Origin: Luminiphilus sp051201685
GTDB lineage: Bacteria > Pseudomonadota > Gammaproteobacteria > Pseudomonadales > Halieaceae
DNA: 64,000 nt
Assembly: GCF_051201685.1 (NCBI RefSeq)
Contig: NZ_CP179213.1
Location: 682,001-746,000 of the forward strand
Reading direction: 5' to 3'
Position numbers and translations under genes: made by a program. This document shows positions 1 to 7,987 of the stretch, piece by piece (position 1 is the stretch's first letter; every line of letters starts with the position of its first letter). Under the pieces are notes generated by a model. That model had not been told where the DNA came from, made no database searches, and saw nothing but the letters and a program-made list of their open reading frames with translations.

Positions 1-2
1 TG

Positions 3-2723
3 GCGGTGGGACAACAAGCGGTTCTCAATTACGCATTGAGTACAGAGGAGGAGGTTATTGTGGTCGGTCAGCGGATCGCTGTGGCTGAAACCGCGATTGG
101 ACCGAATGCTGTCTTTGATCTAAAAAGCCTAGAAGATTCCCCCGCCATTAATCGCAACATCACCGATGTCATTCAGCAAGATCCAAGAATTTTCGTCGAT
201 CAATCCCGCGGCGATGTCGACGCCATTCAGTGCAACGGCGCCAACCCGCGTTTTAACAGTCTCACTGTTGACGGGATTCGCCTCAACGACGGCTTTGGTC
301 TAAACAGCAATGGGTATCCGACCCAGCGTATGCCTTTTCCCTACGACGCGATTTCTAGTGTGGCAGTAGAGATGGCACCTATGAGTGTTGTCTACGGTGG
401 ATTCTCCGCCTGTAACGTCAATGCCGTGACTAAGACCGGCGCCAATGAGCTGTCGGGCTCGGTATTCTTTGATTATGGCTCCGACTCCCTGCGTGGTGAC
501 AAGCTTGAGGGCGATAGCATTGAATCTCAGGATTACGAAGAAACCCGTTGGGGTTTTGAGCTCGGGGGGGCATTGATAAAAGATAAGCTGTTCTTTTACG
601 GCGCTTATGAAAAGTACGACGGTGCGGACCTCAATGACCGTGGTTCCATTGGCTCGGGTGCAGTCAATGAGGTGCTGATCTCTCAGGCAGAATTGGATCG
701 TATTTCACAAATCGCCAGCGATGTTTACGGTTATGAAGCGGGTCGAACCGTCGCCGAGGCCTTCGACTTTGAAGACGAGAAATATCTGGCGAAGATTGAC
801 TGGTATGCCACGGATACTCAGCGCCTTGCCTTCACCTACATGTATAACGATTCCTTCAACTTTTCGCCCTCAGACGGTGACCTGAACGAATTTGAATTTG
901 ATAAGCACTTCTATAAGCGGGGCTCTGAACTCACCTCGTATACCCTCAACTGGTACTCTGATTGGACCGCGAATTTCTCCACCGAAGTGCGCTACTCCAT
1001 TAGCAACGTAGACTTTCTTCAGCAGTCGGTTTCCGGTCCAGATTTTGGTGAAGTCCAAATTCGCGCCGGTGACGGCGTGACGGTTTATATGGGCCAAGAT
1101 GACAGCCGTCAAGCCAATGATCTTGAGTGGGATACGGATCAGATGGTATTGCGTGGCTACTATAATTTGGGTGATCACACGATTACTGGTGGCTTCGAAA
1201 GAGAGTCTATTGAGGTTTACAACCTGTTTTATCAGCACACTGACACCGAGCTGCGGTTCAACAGTATCGATGACTTTGAAAATGGTTTAGCCGCTCGGGT
1301 TTATTACGGTAACGCCCTCAGCAACAACGAGCTCGATGCCGCGGTTGATTGGAGCTACGACGTCAGCAGCTTCTACATTGAAGACAAGTGGCAGCTGACC
1401 GACAGCTTATTGCTGACCTTTGGTCTGCGTTATGACTACTACGAAACCGATGATGTGCCAAATGAGAATGCCGATTTTGTGGCTGACTATGGCTTCTCAA
1501 ATACAGCGACTCTTGACGGCATCGATTTGTTGTTGCCGCGCTTCGGCTTCACCTGGGACGCTTCTGACGCAGTAACGGTTCGCGGCGGGATTGGCTTATT
1601 CTCAGGCGGTAATCCGAATGTTTGGTATTCCAACGTCTACTCCAACACCAACACCACGGCAGTACAGACGCAGGACCGTGGTCCCGATCGGGCCGGGGTC
1701 GATCTATTTGCCCAAAACTATGTCTACTGTGAAGATACTGCACCCACCTGTGGGCCGGGCTATGGTGTTCCTGAAAACCTTGCAGCGCAGGTTGCGGCAG
1801 GGGATGGCAGTAACTTTGAGATTGTTTACCTCGATCCCGACTTTGAAGCACCGACAGAATGGAAGTACGCGCTGGGCGCAACTTGGGAGATGGGCAACGG
1901 CTACGTGTTGAGTGCCGACGCTCAAATTACCCGCGGTGAGGACACGGCCATCTACAAACACGGCGATCTTGAATTCACGGGCGAGTTCAACGACTTTGGT
2001 AACGGCTATCCGATTTACGACAGTGTTCGAACCTCGTCTTTTGTCTTGACCAACAGTTCCAAAGGCAATGAGTCGGAATCGTTATCGGTGAGTTTGTTCA
2101 AGGCCTGGGATTTTGGTCTTGATATGCGCCTTGGCTACGCTTGGACGGATGCCAAAGATGTGAACCCCATGACGTCATCGGTGGCGTTTTCCAACTACGT
2201 CAATCGCACGTTCTATGACCCAGAAGAAGAGGTCTTGTCTACGTCAAACTACAATATTGAGCATCGCTTTACCGCAGTGCTCAACTACTCGACCGAATGG
2301 TTTGGCAATAACGCCACTCGTTTCACACTCTTTGCCCAAGGTAATTCCGGCTACCCCTACAGCATTACGCTTGAAGGGACTGATGGCACCATTGGGGCCT
2401 ACGGTTTTACACCCTATCTCGATTTCGTTGACCACGTTCTCGTCGAGCCGGGTACACGTAACCAAGAGGAGGGCAGCAGTTGGTTTAAAGTGGATCTGCG
2501 TGTTTCGCAGGAGTTCCCCGGATTTTCTGACGGACACAAGGGCAGTGCCTTCATCGTGGTTGATAACCTCACTAACCTGATCAACGATGATTGGGGGATC
2601 ATGGAAAAGCCTATCTTCCCTTATGGCGTGACTCAGGATCAGCAGGCTAACGGGCAGGCTCAAACACGCATTGGCGACGCTTCGCTTTGGGAAATTCGCG
2701 TGGGCATGAACTACCGGTTCTAG
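3..2723 (+). CDS. TonB-dependent receptor, 5' end cut by window edge
   Basis: Outer-membrane beta-barrel receptor for TonB/ExbBD-energised uptake of a large or scarce ligand; the ligand cannot be told. The first ~140 residues show a plug domain: the EEVIVVGQR start, a predicted LTVDGIRLND stretch and SVAVEMAPMSVVYGGFSA. The remainder is a long series of alternating aromatic beta-strands (FFYGAYEKYD, LTFGLRYDYYE, FRLGYAWTD-type segments), ending in MNYRF with the terminal Phe expected for BAM-dependent insertion. The frame is open to base 3 and there is no signal peptide or TonB box, so the true start is upstream. The first in-frame start codon visible is GTG at 6, which is probably not the real one. 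About 907 residues are visible, so the full protein is probably near 1,000. Its partner genes are outside the window. The family call is firm, the substrate unknown. Confidence 0.9.
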   Translation, partial: AVGQQAVLNYALSTEEEVIVVGQRIAVAETAIGPNAVFDLKSLEDSPAINRNITDVIQQDPRIFVDQSRGDVDAIQCNGANPRFNSLTVDGIRLNDGFGLNSNGYPTQRMPFPYDAISSVAVEMAPMSVVYGGFSACNVNAVTKTGANELSGSVFFDYGSDSLRGDKLEGDSIESQDYEETRWGFELGGALIKDKLFFYGAYEKYDGADLNDRGSIGSGAVNEVLISQAELDRISQIASDVYGYEAGRTVAEAFDFEDEKYLAKIDWYATDTQRLAFTYMYNDSFNFSPSDGDLNEFEFDKHFYKRGSELTSYTLNWYSDWTANFSTEVRYSISNVDFLQQSVSGPDFGEVQIRAGDGVTVYMGQDDSRQANDLEWDTDQMVLRGYYNLGDHTITGGFERESIEVYNLFYQHTDTELRFNSIDDFENGLAARVYYGNALSNNELDAAVDWSYDVSSFYIEDKWQLTDSLLLTFGLRYDYYETDDVPNENADFVADYGFSNTATLDGIDLLLPRFGFTWDASDAVTVRGGIGLFSGGNPNVWYSNVYSNTNTTAVQTQDRGPDRAGVDLFAQNYVYCEDTAPTCGPGYGVPENLAAQVAAGDGSNFEIVYLDPDFEAPTEWKYALGATWEMGNGYVLSADAQITRGEDTAIYKHGDLEFTGEFNDFGNGYPIYDSVRTSSFVLTNSSKGNESESLSVSLFKAWDFGLDMRLGYAWTDAKDVNPMTSSVAFSNYVNRTFYDPEEEVLSTSNYNIEHRFTAVLNYSTEWFGNNATRFTLFAQGNSGYPYSITLEGTDGTIGAYGFTPYLDFVDHVLVEPGTRNQEEGSSWFKVDLRVSQEFPGFSDGHKGSAFIVVDNLTNLINDDWGIMEKPIFPYGVTQDQQANGQAQTRIGDASLWEIRVGMNYRF

Positions 2724-2743
2724 AGGTGCCTGAAGGCTCGGCG

Positions 2744-2774
2744 AAAAAAGGCGCTCATAAAGCGCCTTTTTTTT
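2744..2774. terminator. Bidirectional intrinsic terminator
   Basis: An A6-GGCGCT arm (2744-2755), a 5-nt loop CATAA, and an AGCGCC-T8 arm (2761-2774). The stem is flanked by A and T runs, so it gives a U-tract on either strand. It lies exactly between the convergent TonB receptor and the S1/P1 nuclease, and can end both transcripts. Confidence 0.9.
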
Positions 2775-2776
2775 GC

Positions 2777-3595
2777 TCAGCTTTTCGTGCTGAAGGCCCA
2801 ATCAAGCAGGGCGGCGAGGCGTTTCGCAGCACGATAGATCTGCTGGTCGACCGCGGGACGATTGCTGGTTAAATAATGACTGTCTAGGGCCTGCAGTCTG
2901 GTGCCATGGCGGTAATGAACGTTGGGATCGTTAAGTACGGTGAGTGTTTCATCGGCCCAGGCCAAGATCGCTGCCTCAGGGTCCTCCAAGGAGGGCGCTT
3001 CGATAGTCTCTAAGCTGGGCGCTTGGCCGCCATCATTTTCGTAGCGAAGAATTAGACCATCCCATATTGCGTGCATGCTGACTGTGTCTCGTTTTTCCTG
3101 CAATTGCTTGCCCAGTCCTTCGGGTAGCTGTAACCGATAGGTATTTCCCCCTAAATCGCTGGCGTAGCCCAAATGCAGGGGTTGATGCAGATCACCCACG
3201 AGGTGGCCTACCCACAATACGGCTTCACGGCGTTGGTGGGTGGAGCCGTGCTTCATGAGAGAAGTTTGTTCGATCAGCGCAGAGATGATGTCGCCGCCTT
3301 TGGGGCGAGGGACCGCGCTGATGCGCCGTGTGTCTGGAGGAGCATTGAGGTAATGCCATGATTTTGTGTCGGGGCGTTTACCTTTAATCTCGTCAGCCCA
3401 ACTGCACTGCTTTCCCAGTGGCTCATCAAGCAGGTTCGCAAGTGCTGCCCGGGTGGCAGATTGTACTTGCGCCATTGCCAAGTCACAGACTCTCTGGTGT
3501 CCATCTTCCCACCATGCCTGTGCAGAACCGCAAAGTAGCGCCGAAAATGCTGTCGCTGCGCAAAATACAGACTTTCTCAGTAGACCCATTGACAC
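2777..3595 (-). CDS. S1/P1-family secreted nuclease
   Basis: Predicted zinc-dependent nuclease/phosphatase of the S1/P1 superfamily, exported to the periplasm or outside to scavenge nucleic acid. Residues 1-27 form a signal peptide ending AQA, leaving Trp28 as the mature N-terminus, as P1 nuclease requires. All nine zinc ligands can be matched by spacing: W28, H33, D68, H81, H131-x3-D135, H141 and H175-x3-D179 (MHAIWD). Length (272) is normal for bacterial members. I keep the GTG at 3595 because an AGGGG lies 8 nt upstream; an ATG two codons later (3589) is the alternative. It is monocistronic and convergent with the TonB receptor. A nucleoside transporter nearby at 4375 could take up the products, but it is on the other strand and the link is only suggestive. 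Confidence 0.88.
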   Translation of the reverse strand: MSMGLLRKSVFCAATAFSALLCGSAQAWWEDGHQRVCDLAMAQVQSATRAALANLLDEPLGKQCSWADEIKGKRPDTKSWHYLNAPPDTRRISAVPRPKGGDIISALIEQTSLMKHGSTHQRREAVLWVGHLVGDLHQPLHLGYASDLGGNTYRLQLPEGLGKQLQEKRDTVSMHAIWDGLILRYENDGGQAPSLETIEAPSLEDPEAAILAWADETLTVLNDPNVHYRHGTRLQALDSHYLTSNRPAVDQQIYRAAKRLAALLDWAFSTKS

Positions 3596-3830
3596 TTTTA
3601 TGACCCCTAAAAAACGGACGGTATACCCTGCCTCAGATCAGCGATTTTTCACAGCAGAATTTAGCATCGAAAGACAAGGGCCAGAAGTCGCTAAAACACT
3701 GGCTCACCAGCATCTTGGGGTCGCCCCCGCTAAACCGGCCTTCACGACTCATTGATCAAAACGAGTAGCCGCAAACGAAGCAGCCGTTTTAACGCCAGCG
3801 GTGTGGGTTTAATCTGTCATAGGGTATTAT

Positions 3831-3857
3831 TTGACAGCTTGCAGATCCCATTAATTT
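3831..3857 (+). promoter_or_regulatory. Candidate sigma-70 promoter for the CxxC protein gene
   Basis: A perfect TTGACA at 3831-3836 is followed by a weak TAATTT about 15 nt later, in the 295-base gap between divergent genes. A clear GGAG ribosome site (3881-3884) precedes the ATG at 3891. The -10 match is poor, so this is tentative. Nothing else was recognised in the gap. Confidence 0.3.
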
Positions 3858-3890
3858 TCCTCAGCCACCAAGGGGTGCTCGGAGTACACA

Positions 3891-4310
3891 ATGACCGCCC
3901 ACTATTTTGCGATTTATGATGCTGATGGAACCCTCGCAGGGGAAGTGGGCTATGTCCTAGGGAAGCTCGCGGGTGTACGGCGTTGCGCTTTGTGTGATAT
4001 CAGTCATGGATGGAACCCCGCGGGCAAGGCAGCGTGGCGCAGAGATTCGGGGTTGTCTTGCCAGCTTAAATGGTTACATCGTGATGAGCAGAGTGCGGCT
4101 TTAGCGGCGCATACTACAGACCAACTTCCAGTGGTTGTTGAGCAGCGAGGTGATCGGTTCAGAACGTTGTTGGGGGCCGAGGCGTTGGCTGCTTGCGGCG
4201 CTGATTATGAGGTTTTTTTAGGGCTGCTAGAGGCCGCGGTTGCCGCTGGCGAATCGGCTGAGTGTGATGCCTCAATCCCGCGAGAGCCTGACTCGAGTAC
4301 AGCGGCTTAG
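3891..4310 (+). CDS. Conserved hypothetical protein with CxxCDISHG motif
   Basis: A 139-residue soluble protein with no signal peptide or membrane segment. I do not recognise a named function. The visible hallmark is CALCDISHGW near residues 32-41: a CxxC pair followed by Asp and His, which could bind a metal or act as a thiol centre. The N-terminus YAIYDADGTLAGEVGYVLGK-like segment (Ile/Tyr-Asp-x-Asp-Gly) is reminiscent of a strand-turn opening but not a confirmed HAD motif. Small proteins with a C-x-x-C-D-I-(S/T)-H core occur as hypotheticals in marine bacteria. A GGAG site 6 nt before the ATG supports this start. The nucleoside transporter begins 64 nt downstream on the same strand, so co-transcription is possible. 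Confidence 0.7.
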   Translation: MTAHYFAIYDADGTLAGEVGYVLGKLAGVRRCALCDISHGWNPAGKAAWRRDSGLSCQLKWLHRDEQSAALAAHTTDQLPVVVEQRGDRFRTLLGAEALAACGADYEVFLGLLEAAVAAGESAECDASIPREPDSSTAA

Positions 4311-4374
4311 TGAGGCAACGCCTGAGAGTGAAAATCCGTAGGGTGAGTTGGTTTTTAGGTTTAAGGCAGAGTTC

Positions 4375-5595
4375 ATGAACAGTCTTTTAGGTATTGGCTT
4401 TTTACTCCTAGTGGCATGGCTGCTGTCTTCTAACCGACGGGCGATCAACCTGCGCACCGTGGGCTTAGCCTTCGCACTTCAGGTGCTTATTGGTTACGTC
4501 GCTCTGTTTAGCGAATGGGGCCAGGCGGGCCTCAATATTGCCTCCGATCAAATAGCGTCCTTGTTGGGTTTCAGTCGCGCGGGTATCGATTTTATGTTTG
4601 GAGGGCTGGTTTCTGTCGACAGCAATCTGGGCTTTATTTTTGCGTTCAGCGTTTTACCGGTGGTGATTTTTTTTAGTGCTTTAATTGCAGTTCTGTATCA
4701 CATTGGTGTCATGCACTGGATCATCCGAACACTCGGCGGTGCATTAAAAAAGATCTTGGGTACCAGCCATACAGAGTCGCTGTCGGCATCGGCAAATATT
4801 TTTGTGGGTCAGGCAGAGGCGCCCTTGGTTGTACGTCCTTACCTCGCCGGCATGACGTCATCTGAGTTGTTTGCCATTATGGTGGGCGGGATGGCGTCGA
4901 TCGCAGGGTCGGTGATGGCTGGGTATGCCGCTTTGGGTATCCCACTAGAATATCTTCTGGCAGCGTCTTTTATGGCCGCCCCCGGGGGGCTCTTGATGGC
5001 GAAGCTAATTGAGCCTGAAACCAATGTTCCTGTACGTCCCGAACGCGGTGAAGGTCCCGAGCGGGACAGTTATATCAATCTTGTTGATGCCGCAGCCAGT
5101 GGGGCTATGGATGGGTTTCGCATGGCTGGGGCTATTGCGGCAATGTTAATAGCCTTTATCGGTCTGATTGCCCTAGTCAACGGCCTGTTGGGTTGGGGTG
5201 GTTCTCTGGTTGGATTTGCAGATCTTTCATTGGAAGGACTGTTGGGTATTATTTTTAGGCCGCTGGCTTGGCTGTTGGGTGTACCTTGGTCTGAGGCGGC
5301 CATGGCGGGAAGCCTGATCGGACAAAAGCTAGTATTGAACGAATTTGTGGCTTATGTCGCTTTTACAGATATCGCTGACCAGTTCTCCCCAGTTGCATCG
5401 GCGATCACGATTTTTGCCCTGTGCGGTTTCGCGAATTTATCTTCGATCGCGATTTTATTGGGCGGTTTGGGCGCGATTGCCCCAGTGCGTCGAGATGAAA
5501 TATCCCGATTTGGATTAAGGGCATTGCTCGCCGCGACGCTCTCCAATTTGATGAGCGCGGCACTCGCCGGTCTCTTTTTGTCATTGGGCGCATAG
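4375..5595 (+). CDS. Concentrative nucleoside transporter (CNT/NupC family)
   Basis: Inner-membrane symporter that imports nucleosides with H+ or Na+. The 406-residue length matches NupC (about 400). Around ten hydrophobic segments are visible, with the family's domain order: an N-terminal pair of helices (GIGFLLLVAWLLSSNRRAIN), a gate region (FVGQAEAPLVVRPYLAGMT) that fits the CNT signature GxxEAP, and a C-terminal core containing LNEFVAYVAF and ALCGFANLSSIAI. The longer open frame begins at a TTG (4348), but ATG 4375 has AAGGCAG 6 nt upstream and starts directly at the first membrane helix. A 2-oxoglutarate oxygenase starts 3 nt after the stop, so the two are almost certainly co-expressed, suggesting the imported nucleoside or base is oxidised inside the cell. 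Confidence 0.93.
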   Translation: MNSLLGIGFLLLVAWLLSSNRRAINLRTVGLAFALQVLIGYVALFSEWGQAGLNIASDQIASLLGFSRAGIDFMFGGLVSVDSNLGFIFAFSVLPVVIFFSALIAVLYHIGVMHWIIRTLGGALKKILGTSHTESLSASANIFVGQAEAPLVVRPYLAGMTSSELFAIMVGGMASIAGSVMAGYAALGIPLEYLLAASFMAAPGGLLMAKLIEPETNVPVRPERGEGPERDSYINLVDAAASGAMDGFRMAGAIAAMLIAFIGLIALVNGLLGWGGSLVGFADLSLEGLLGIIFRPLAWLLGVPWSEAAMAGSLIGQKLVLNEFVAYVAFTDIADQFSPVASAITIFALCGFANLSSIAILLGGLGAIAPVRRDEISRFGLRALLAATLSNLMSAALAGLFLSLGA

Positions 5596-5598
5596 ATC

Positions 5599-6459
5599 GT
5601 GGCGGTCCAACAGTCTGTCATTCCACTGATTTCCTGCAAGGACCCCAATTTCGCCCGTCTCTTTGTCGATTCTTTGCAAGATTATGGCTTCGGTGCTTTG
5701 GTCGATCACCCCCTAGACATGGCGCGTGTGCGCACCATTTACGGCGAGTGGCGCGACTACTTTTTAGCGGGTGTGGCCAAAAATTATGTAATGGATCCGG
5801 TGCAGCAAGACGGTTATTTTTCCTTGCAGGTGGCGGAGCACGCCAAGGGCAGTACTCAGCGAGATTTTAAAGAGTATTTTCAATATTACTCTTGGGGTCG
5901 TTGTCCCCCAGAGCTCAAAACTTGCCTCGCCACTCACTTTCAGCAGGCCGTTGATTTTGCCAGTGAGCTTCTGGCTCACATAGAGCGCGAGGCTCCCCCA
6001 GAAGTCATGGCCAATTTGAGTGAGCCCCTGAGCGGTATGATTGAGGGCAGTCGTCAAAGCATGCTGCGGGTGCTGCACTACCCTCCAATGCCTGAAGCCC
6101 TGTCGGCCCCTCGGGCCGCCCCTCACGAAGACATTAACTTGCTGACGTTGCTACCGGCGGCAGATGGGCCGGGGCTGGAAATTCGGACACGAGACGGCGA
6201 ATGGATTAAGGCCCCTAATCAACCGGAACAGCTGCTTGTGAATATCGGCGATATGTTGCAAGAGGTTTTGAGTGGCTGGTTACCCTCTACGACCCACCGG
6301 GTGGTTCACAACCCCAAGTCGCAGACCGATGGACGCATGTCGTTACCCTTATTTCTTCACCCGCGTCCTGAGGTAAAGCTGTCGACCCGCTATACCGCAG
6401 AAAGCTATCTGCAGGAGCGCTTGGGGGAGTTAGGTGTGCTACCGGCCTCATCTTCTTAA
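5599..6459 (+). CDS. 2-oxoglutarate/Fe(II) oxygenase, isopenicillin N synthase-like
   Basis: Cytosolic non-heme iron dioxygenase of the IPNS/thymine-hydroxylase type. The iron triad is H176-x-D178 (PHEDINLLT) and H233 (STTHRV); the 2-oxoglutarate clamp is R246-x-S248 (GRMSLPLFLHP). The N-terminal DIOX_N-like half carries the usual YGFGALVDHPLD segment in place of the common GFF-hypothetical motif. Length (286) is slightly short for the family. The start is a GTG 3 nt after the transporter stop, with only a weak upstream G-rich site, which suggests translational coupling. Linkage to a CNT transporter makes a nucleoside or nucleobase a reasonable substrate guess, as fungal thymine-7-hydroxylase belongs to this fold. 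Substrate is not determined by the sequence. Confidence 0.85.
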   Translation: MAVQQSVIPLISCKDPNFARLFVDSLQDYGFGALVDHPLDMARVRTIYGEWRDYFLAGVAKNYVMDPVQQDGYFSLQVAEHAKGSTQRDFKEYFQYYSWGRCPPELKTCLATHFQQAVDFASELLAHIEREAPPEVMANLSEPLSGMIEGSRQSMLRVLHYPPMPEALSAPRAAPHEDINLLTLLPAADGPGLEIRTRDGEWIKAPNQPEQLLVNIGDMLQEVLSGWLPSTTHRVVHNPKSQTDGRMSLPLFLHPRPEVKLSTRYTAESYLQERLGELGVLPASSS

Positions 6460-6518
6460 GCCTGCGCTGTGAATCCTTGCTCTGCATATCTATGGTGTTT
6501 GGGAATCGAGGTGCAGGT

Positions 6519-7310
6519 ATGACGAGATTACTCGGACGATGGGCTGGGCATTTAGTGCTGCTAGCCTTCAGCCTACACAGTGTGCCCAGTTACGCTGAGG
6601 AGCTCATTGAGAGACCCTTGGCGGTTGCTGTGGCGGCGAACTTCGCGGGCGCTGCCGAGCAGTTGGCCGCGAGCTTTACCGAAAAGACCGGTGTGCCGGT
6701 CAGACTTGTCATGGGTTCTACGGGCCTGCTTTATGCGCAAATTACTCAGGGTGCGCCTATCGATCTATTTTTGTCAGCAGACACCGAACGTCCTCAGGCA
6801 TTGGTCGCCAAGAATCTGGGTATTGGCCAGAGTTACGCCATTTACACCCTAGGCAGGCTGGTGTTGTGGGTTCCCGATGGTGAAAATGCTGACCCTGCGG
6901 CGTTTTTGACCGCCGCTGACAGTGTGGCTCTGGCCAATCCGTTACTGGCACCTTACGGACGAGCTGCTTCAGACGTCATAGCGCGCTTCCCAACGCAGTC
7001 AGCGAACCTGCGGATCGTGAGGGGGCAAAATATTAGCGCGACGTTTACTCAGATCGCATCAGGGGCAGTCCCCGGTGGTTTCGTCGCGCTATCCCAAGTC
7101 TTGGCACAAGGCATTCCCCGAGAACAATATCGGGTTATGCCTGAGGACTGGCACCAGCCTATTGAGCAGGCGCTGGTACTCATAAAACATCAAAATCTGC
7201 ATCCTGCGGCTCAAAGTTTCAGAGGATTTCTGTTATCCGAAAAAGCCTCGGTTATGCTGAGTGCTCAAGGTTATGTGGCAGTGGGGGGTGATCAACAGCA
7301 TGAATATTGA
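6519..7310 (+). CDS. modA: Molybdate ABC transporter, substrate-binding protein ModA
   Basis: Periplasmic molybdate (or tungstate) receptor. A signal peptide (MTRLLGRWAGHLVLLAFSLHSVPSYA) precedes the type-2 periplasmic binding fold beginning PLAVAVAANFAGA. Signature elements are VRLVMGSTGLLYAQI near residue 56 (Ser/Thr oxyanion ligands) and GAPIDLFLSADTERP. Length is 263. The open frame extends upstream to a TTG at 6477, but ATG 6519 has a GAGGTGCAGG site just before it and starts the signal peptide cleanly. It is the first gene of modABC, and modB begins inside its last codons. No ModE-like operator was recognised upstream. Confidence 0.95.
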   Translation: MTRLLGRWAGHLVLLAFSLHSVPSYAEELIERPLAVAVAANFAGAAEQLAASFTEKTGVPVRLVMGSTGLLYAQITQGAPIDLFLSADTERPQALVAKNLGIGQSYAIYTLGRLVLWVPDGENADPAAFLTAADSVALANPLLAPYGRAASDVIARFPTQSANLRIVRGQNISATFTQIASGAVPGGFVALSQVLAQGIPREQYRVMPEDWHQPIEQALVLIKHQNLHPAAQSFRGFLLSEKASVMLSAQGYVAVGGDQQHEY

Positions 7311-7983
7311 TTGGCAGGCCTTCGTGCTGACTGCGCAGCTGGCTGGGATAACCACGGCGATCCTATTAGTCGTGGCAACGCCGCTGGCCTGGTGGTTGGC
7401 GCACTCTCAACGGCCCTGGGTCGGCTGGGTTGAGGCATTGGTTGCCCTGCCTTTGGTATTACCCCCCACGGTGATGGGTTTTTACTTGCTGTTGTTGTTC
7501 TCGCCGGGAGGTGGTCCCGGAGCTTGGTGGCTGACTCTGACGGGACAGTCATTGAATTTTAGTTTTACAGGGCTCGTTATTGCATCGGTTATTTATTCCC
7601 TGCCCTTCGCGACGCAACCGATTCAAGGCGCGTTTTTAAGTGTTGGCCGGGGGGTTATTGAGGCTGGGGCCACCCTGGGCGCCTCGCCATTAGACCGTTT
7701 TTTTCGATTGGTCCTGCCGCTGTCTAGACGCGGGTATCTCACCGCGGCCGTGCTGGTATTTGCGCACACTTTGGGGGAGTTCGGTGTGGTGTTAATGATC
7801 GGTGGCAATATCCCCGGGGAGACCCGGGTGGTGTCGGTGGCGCTCTACGAGGCAGTTGAAACCCTCAACTATGGTAGCGCCCACACCATGGCCGCTATTT
7901 TGTTGGGAATTTCTTTTGTTGTGCTGCTAGTGGTCTACGGTCTGAATCGTCGTTCCTCCTTCCGCTTGGGATCTGGGGTTTAA
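7300..7983 (+). CDS. modB: Molybdate ABC transporter, permease ModB
   Basis: Inner-membrane channel subunit of the molybdate importer. At 227 residues it matches ModB of E. coli (229). Five or six hydrophobic helices are visible. The EAA cytoplasmic loop that docks onto ModC is present near residue 135 (GVIEAGATLGASPLDRFFRLVLPLS written as EAGATLGASPLDRF). I chose ATG 7300 because it has the strong GTGGGGGGTG site 9 nt upstream and overlaps the modA stop by 11 nt; earlier in-frame starts at 7261 would extend into modA without a membrane role. Translational coupling with modA is expected. Confidence 0.94.
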   Translation: MNIDWQAFVLTAQLAGITTAILLVVATPLAWWLAHSQRPWVGWVEALVALPLVLPPTVMGFYLLLLFSPGGGPGAWWLTLTGQSLNFSFTGLVIASVIYSLPFATQPIQGAFLSVGRGVIEAGATLGASPLDRFFRLVLPLSRRGYLTAAVLVFAHTLGEFGVVLMIGGNIPGETRVVSVALYEAVETLNYGSAHTMAAILLGISFVVLLVVYGLNRRSSFRLGSGV

Positions 7984-7987
7984 AGAG

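Noticed and set aside
2244..2801. 185-residue minus-strand frame inside the TonB receptor 3' part
   Set aside because: It is antisense to a strong beta-barrel coding pattern and spans the terminator; no motif supports it.
6460..6518. ModE-type operator upstream of modA
   Set aside because: The gap does not show the TATATA-type inverted repeat of ModE sites.
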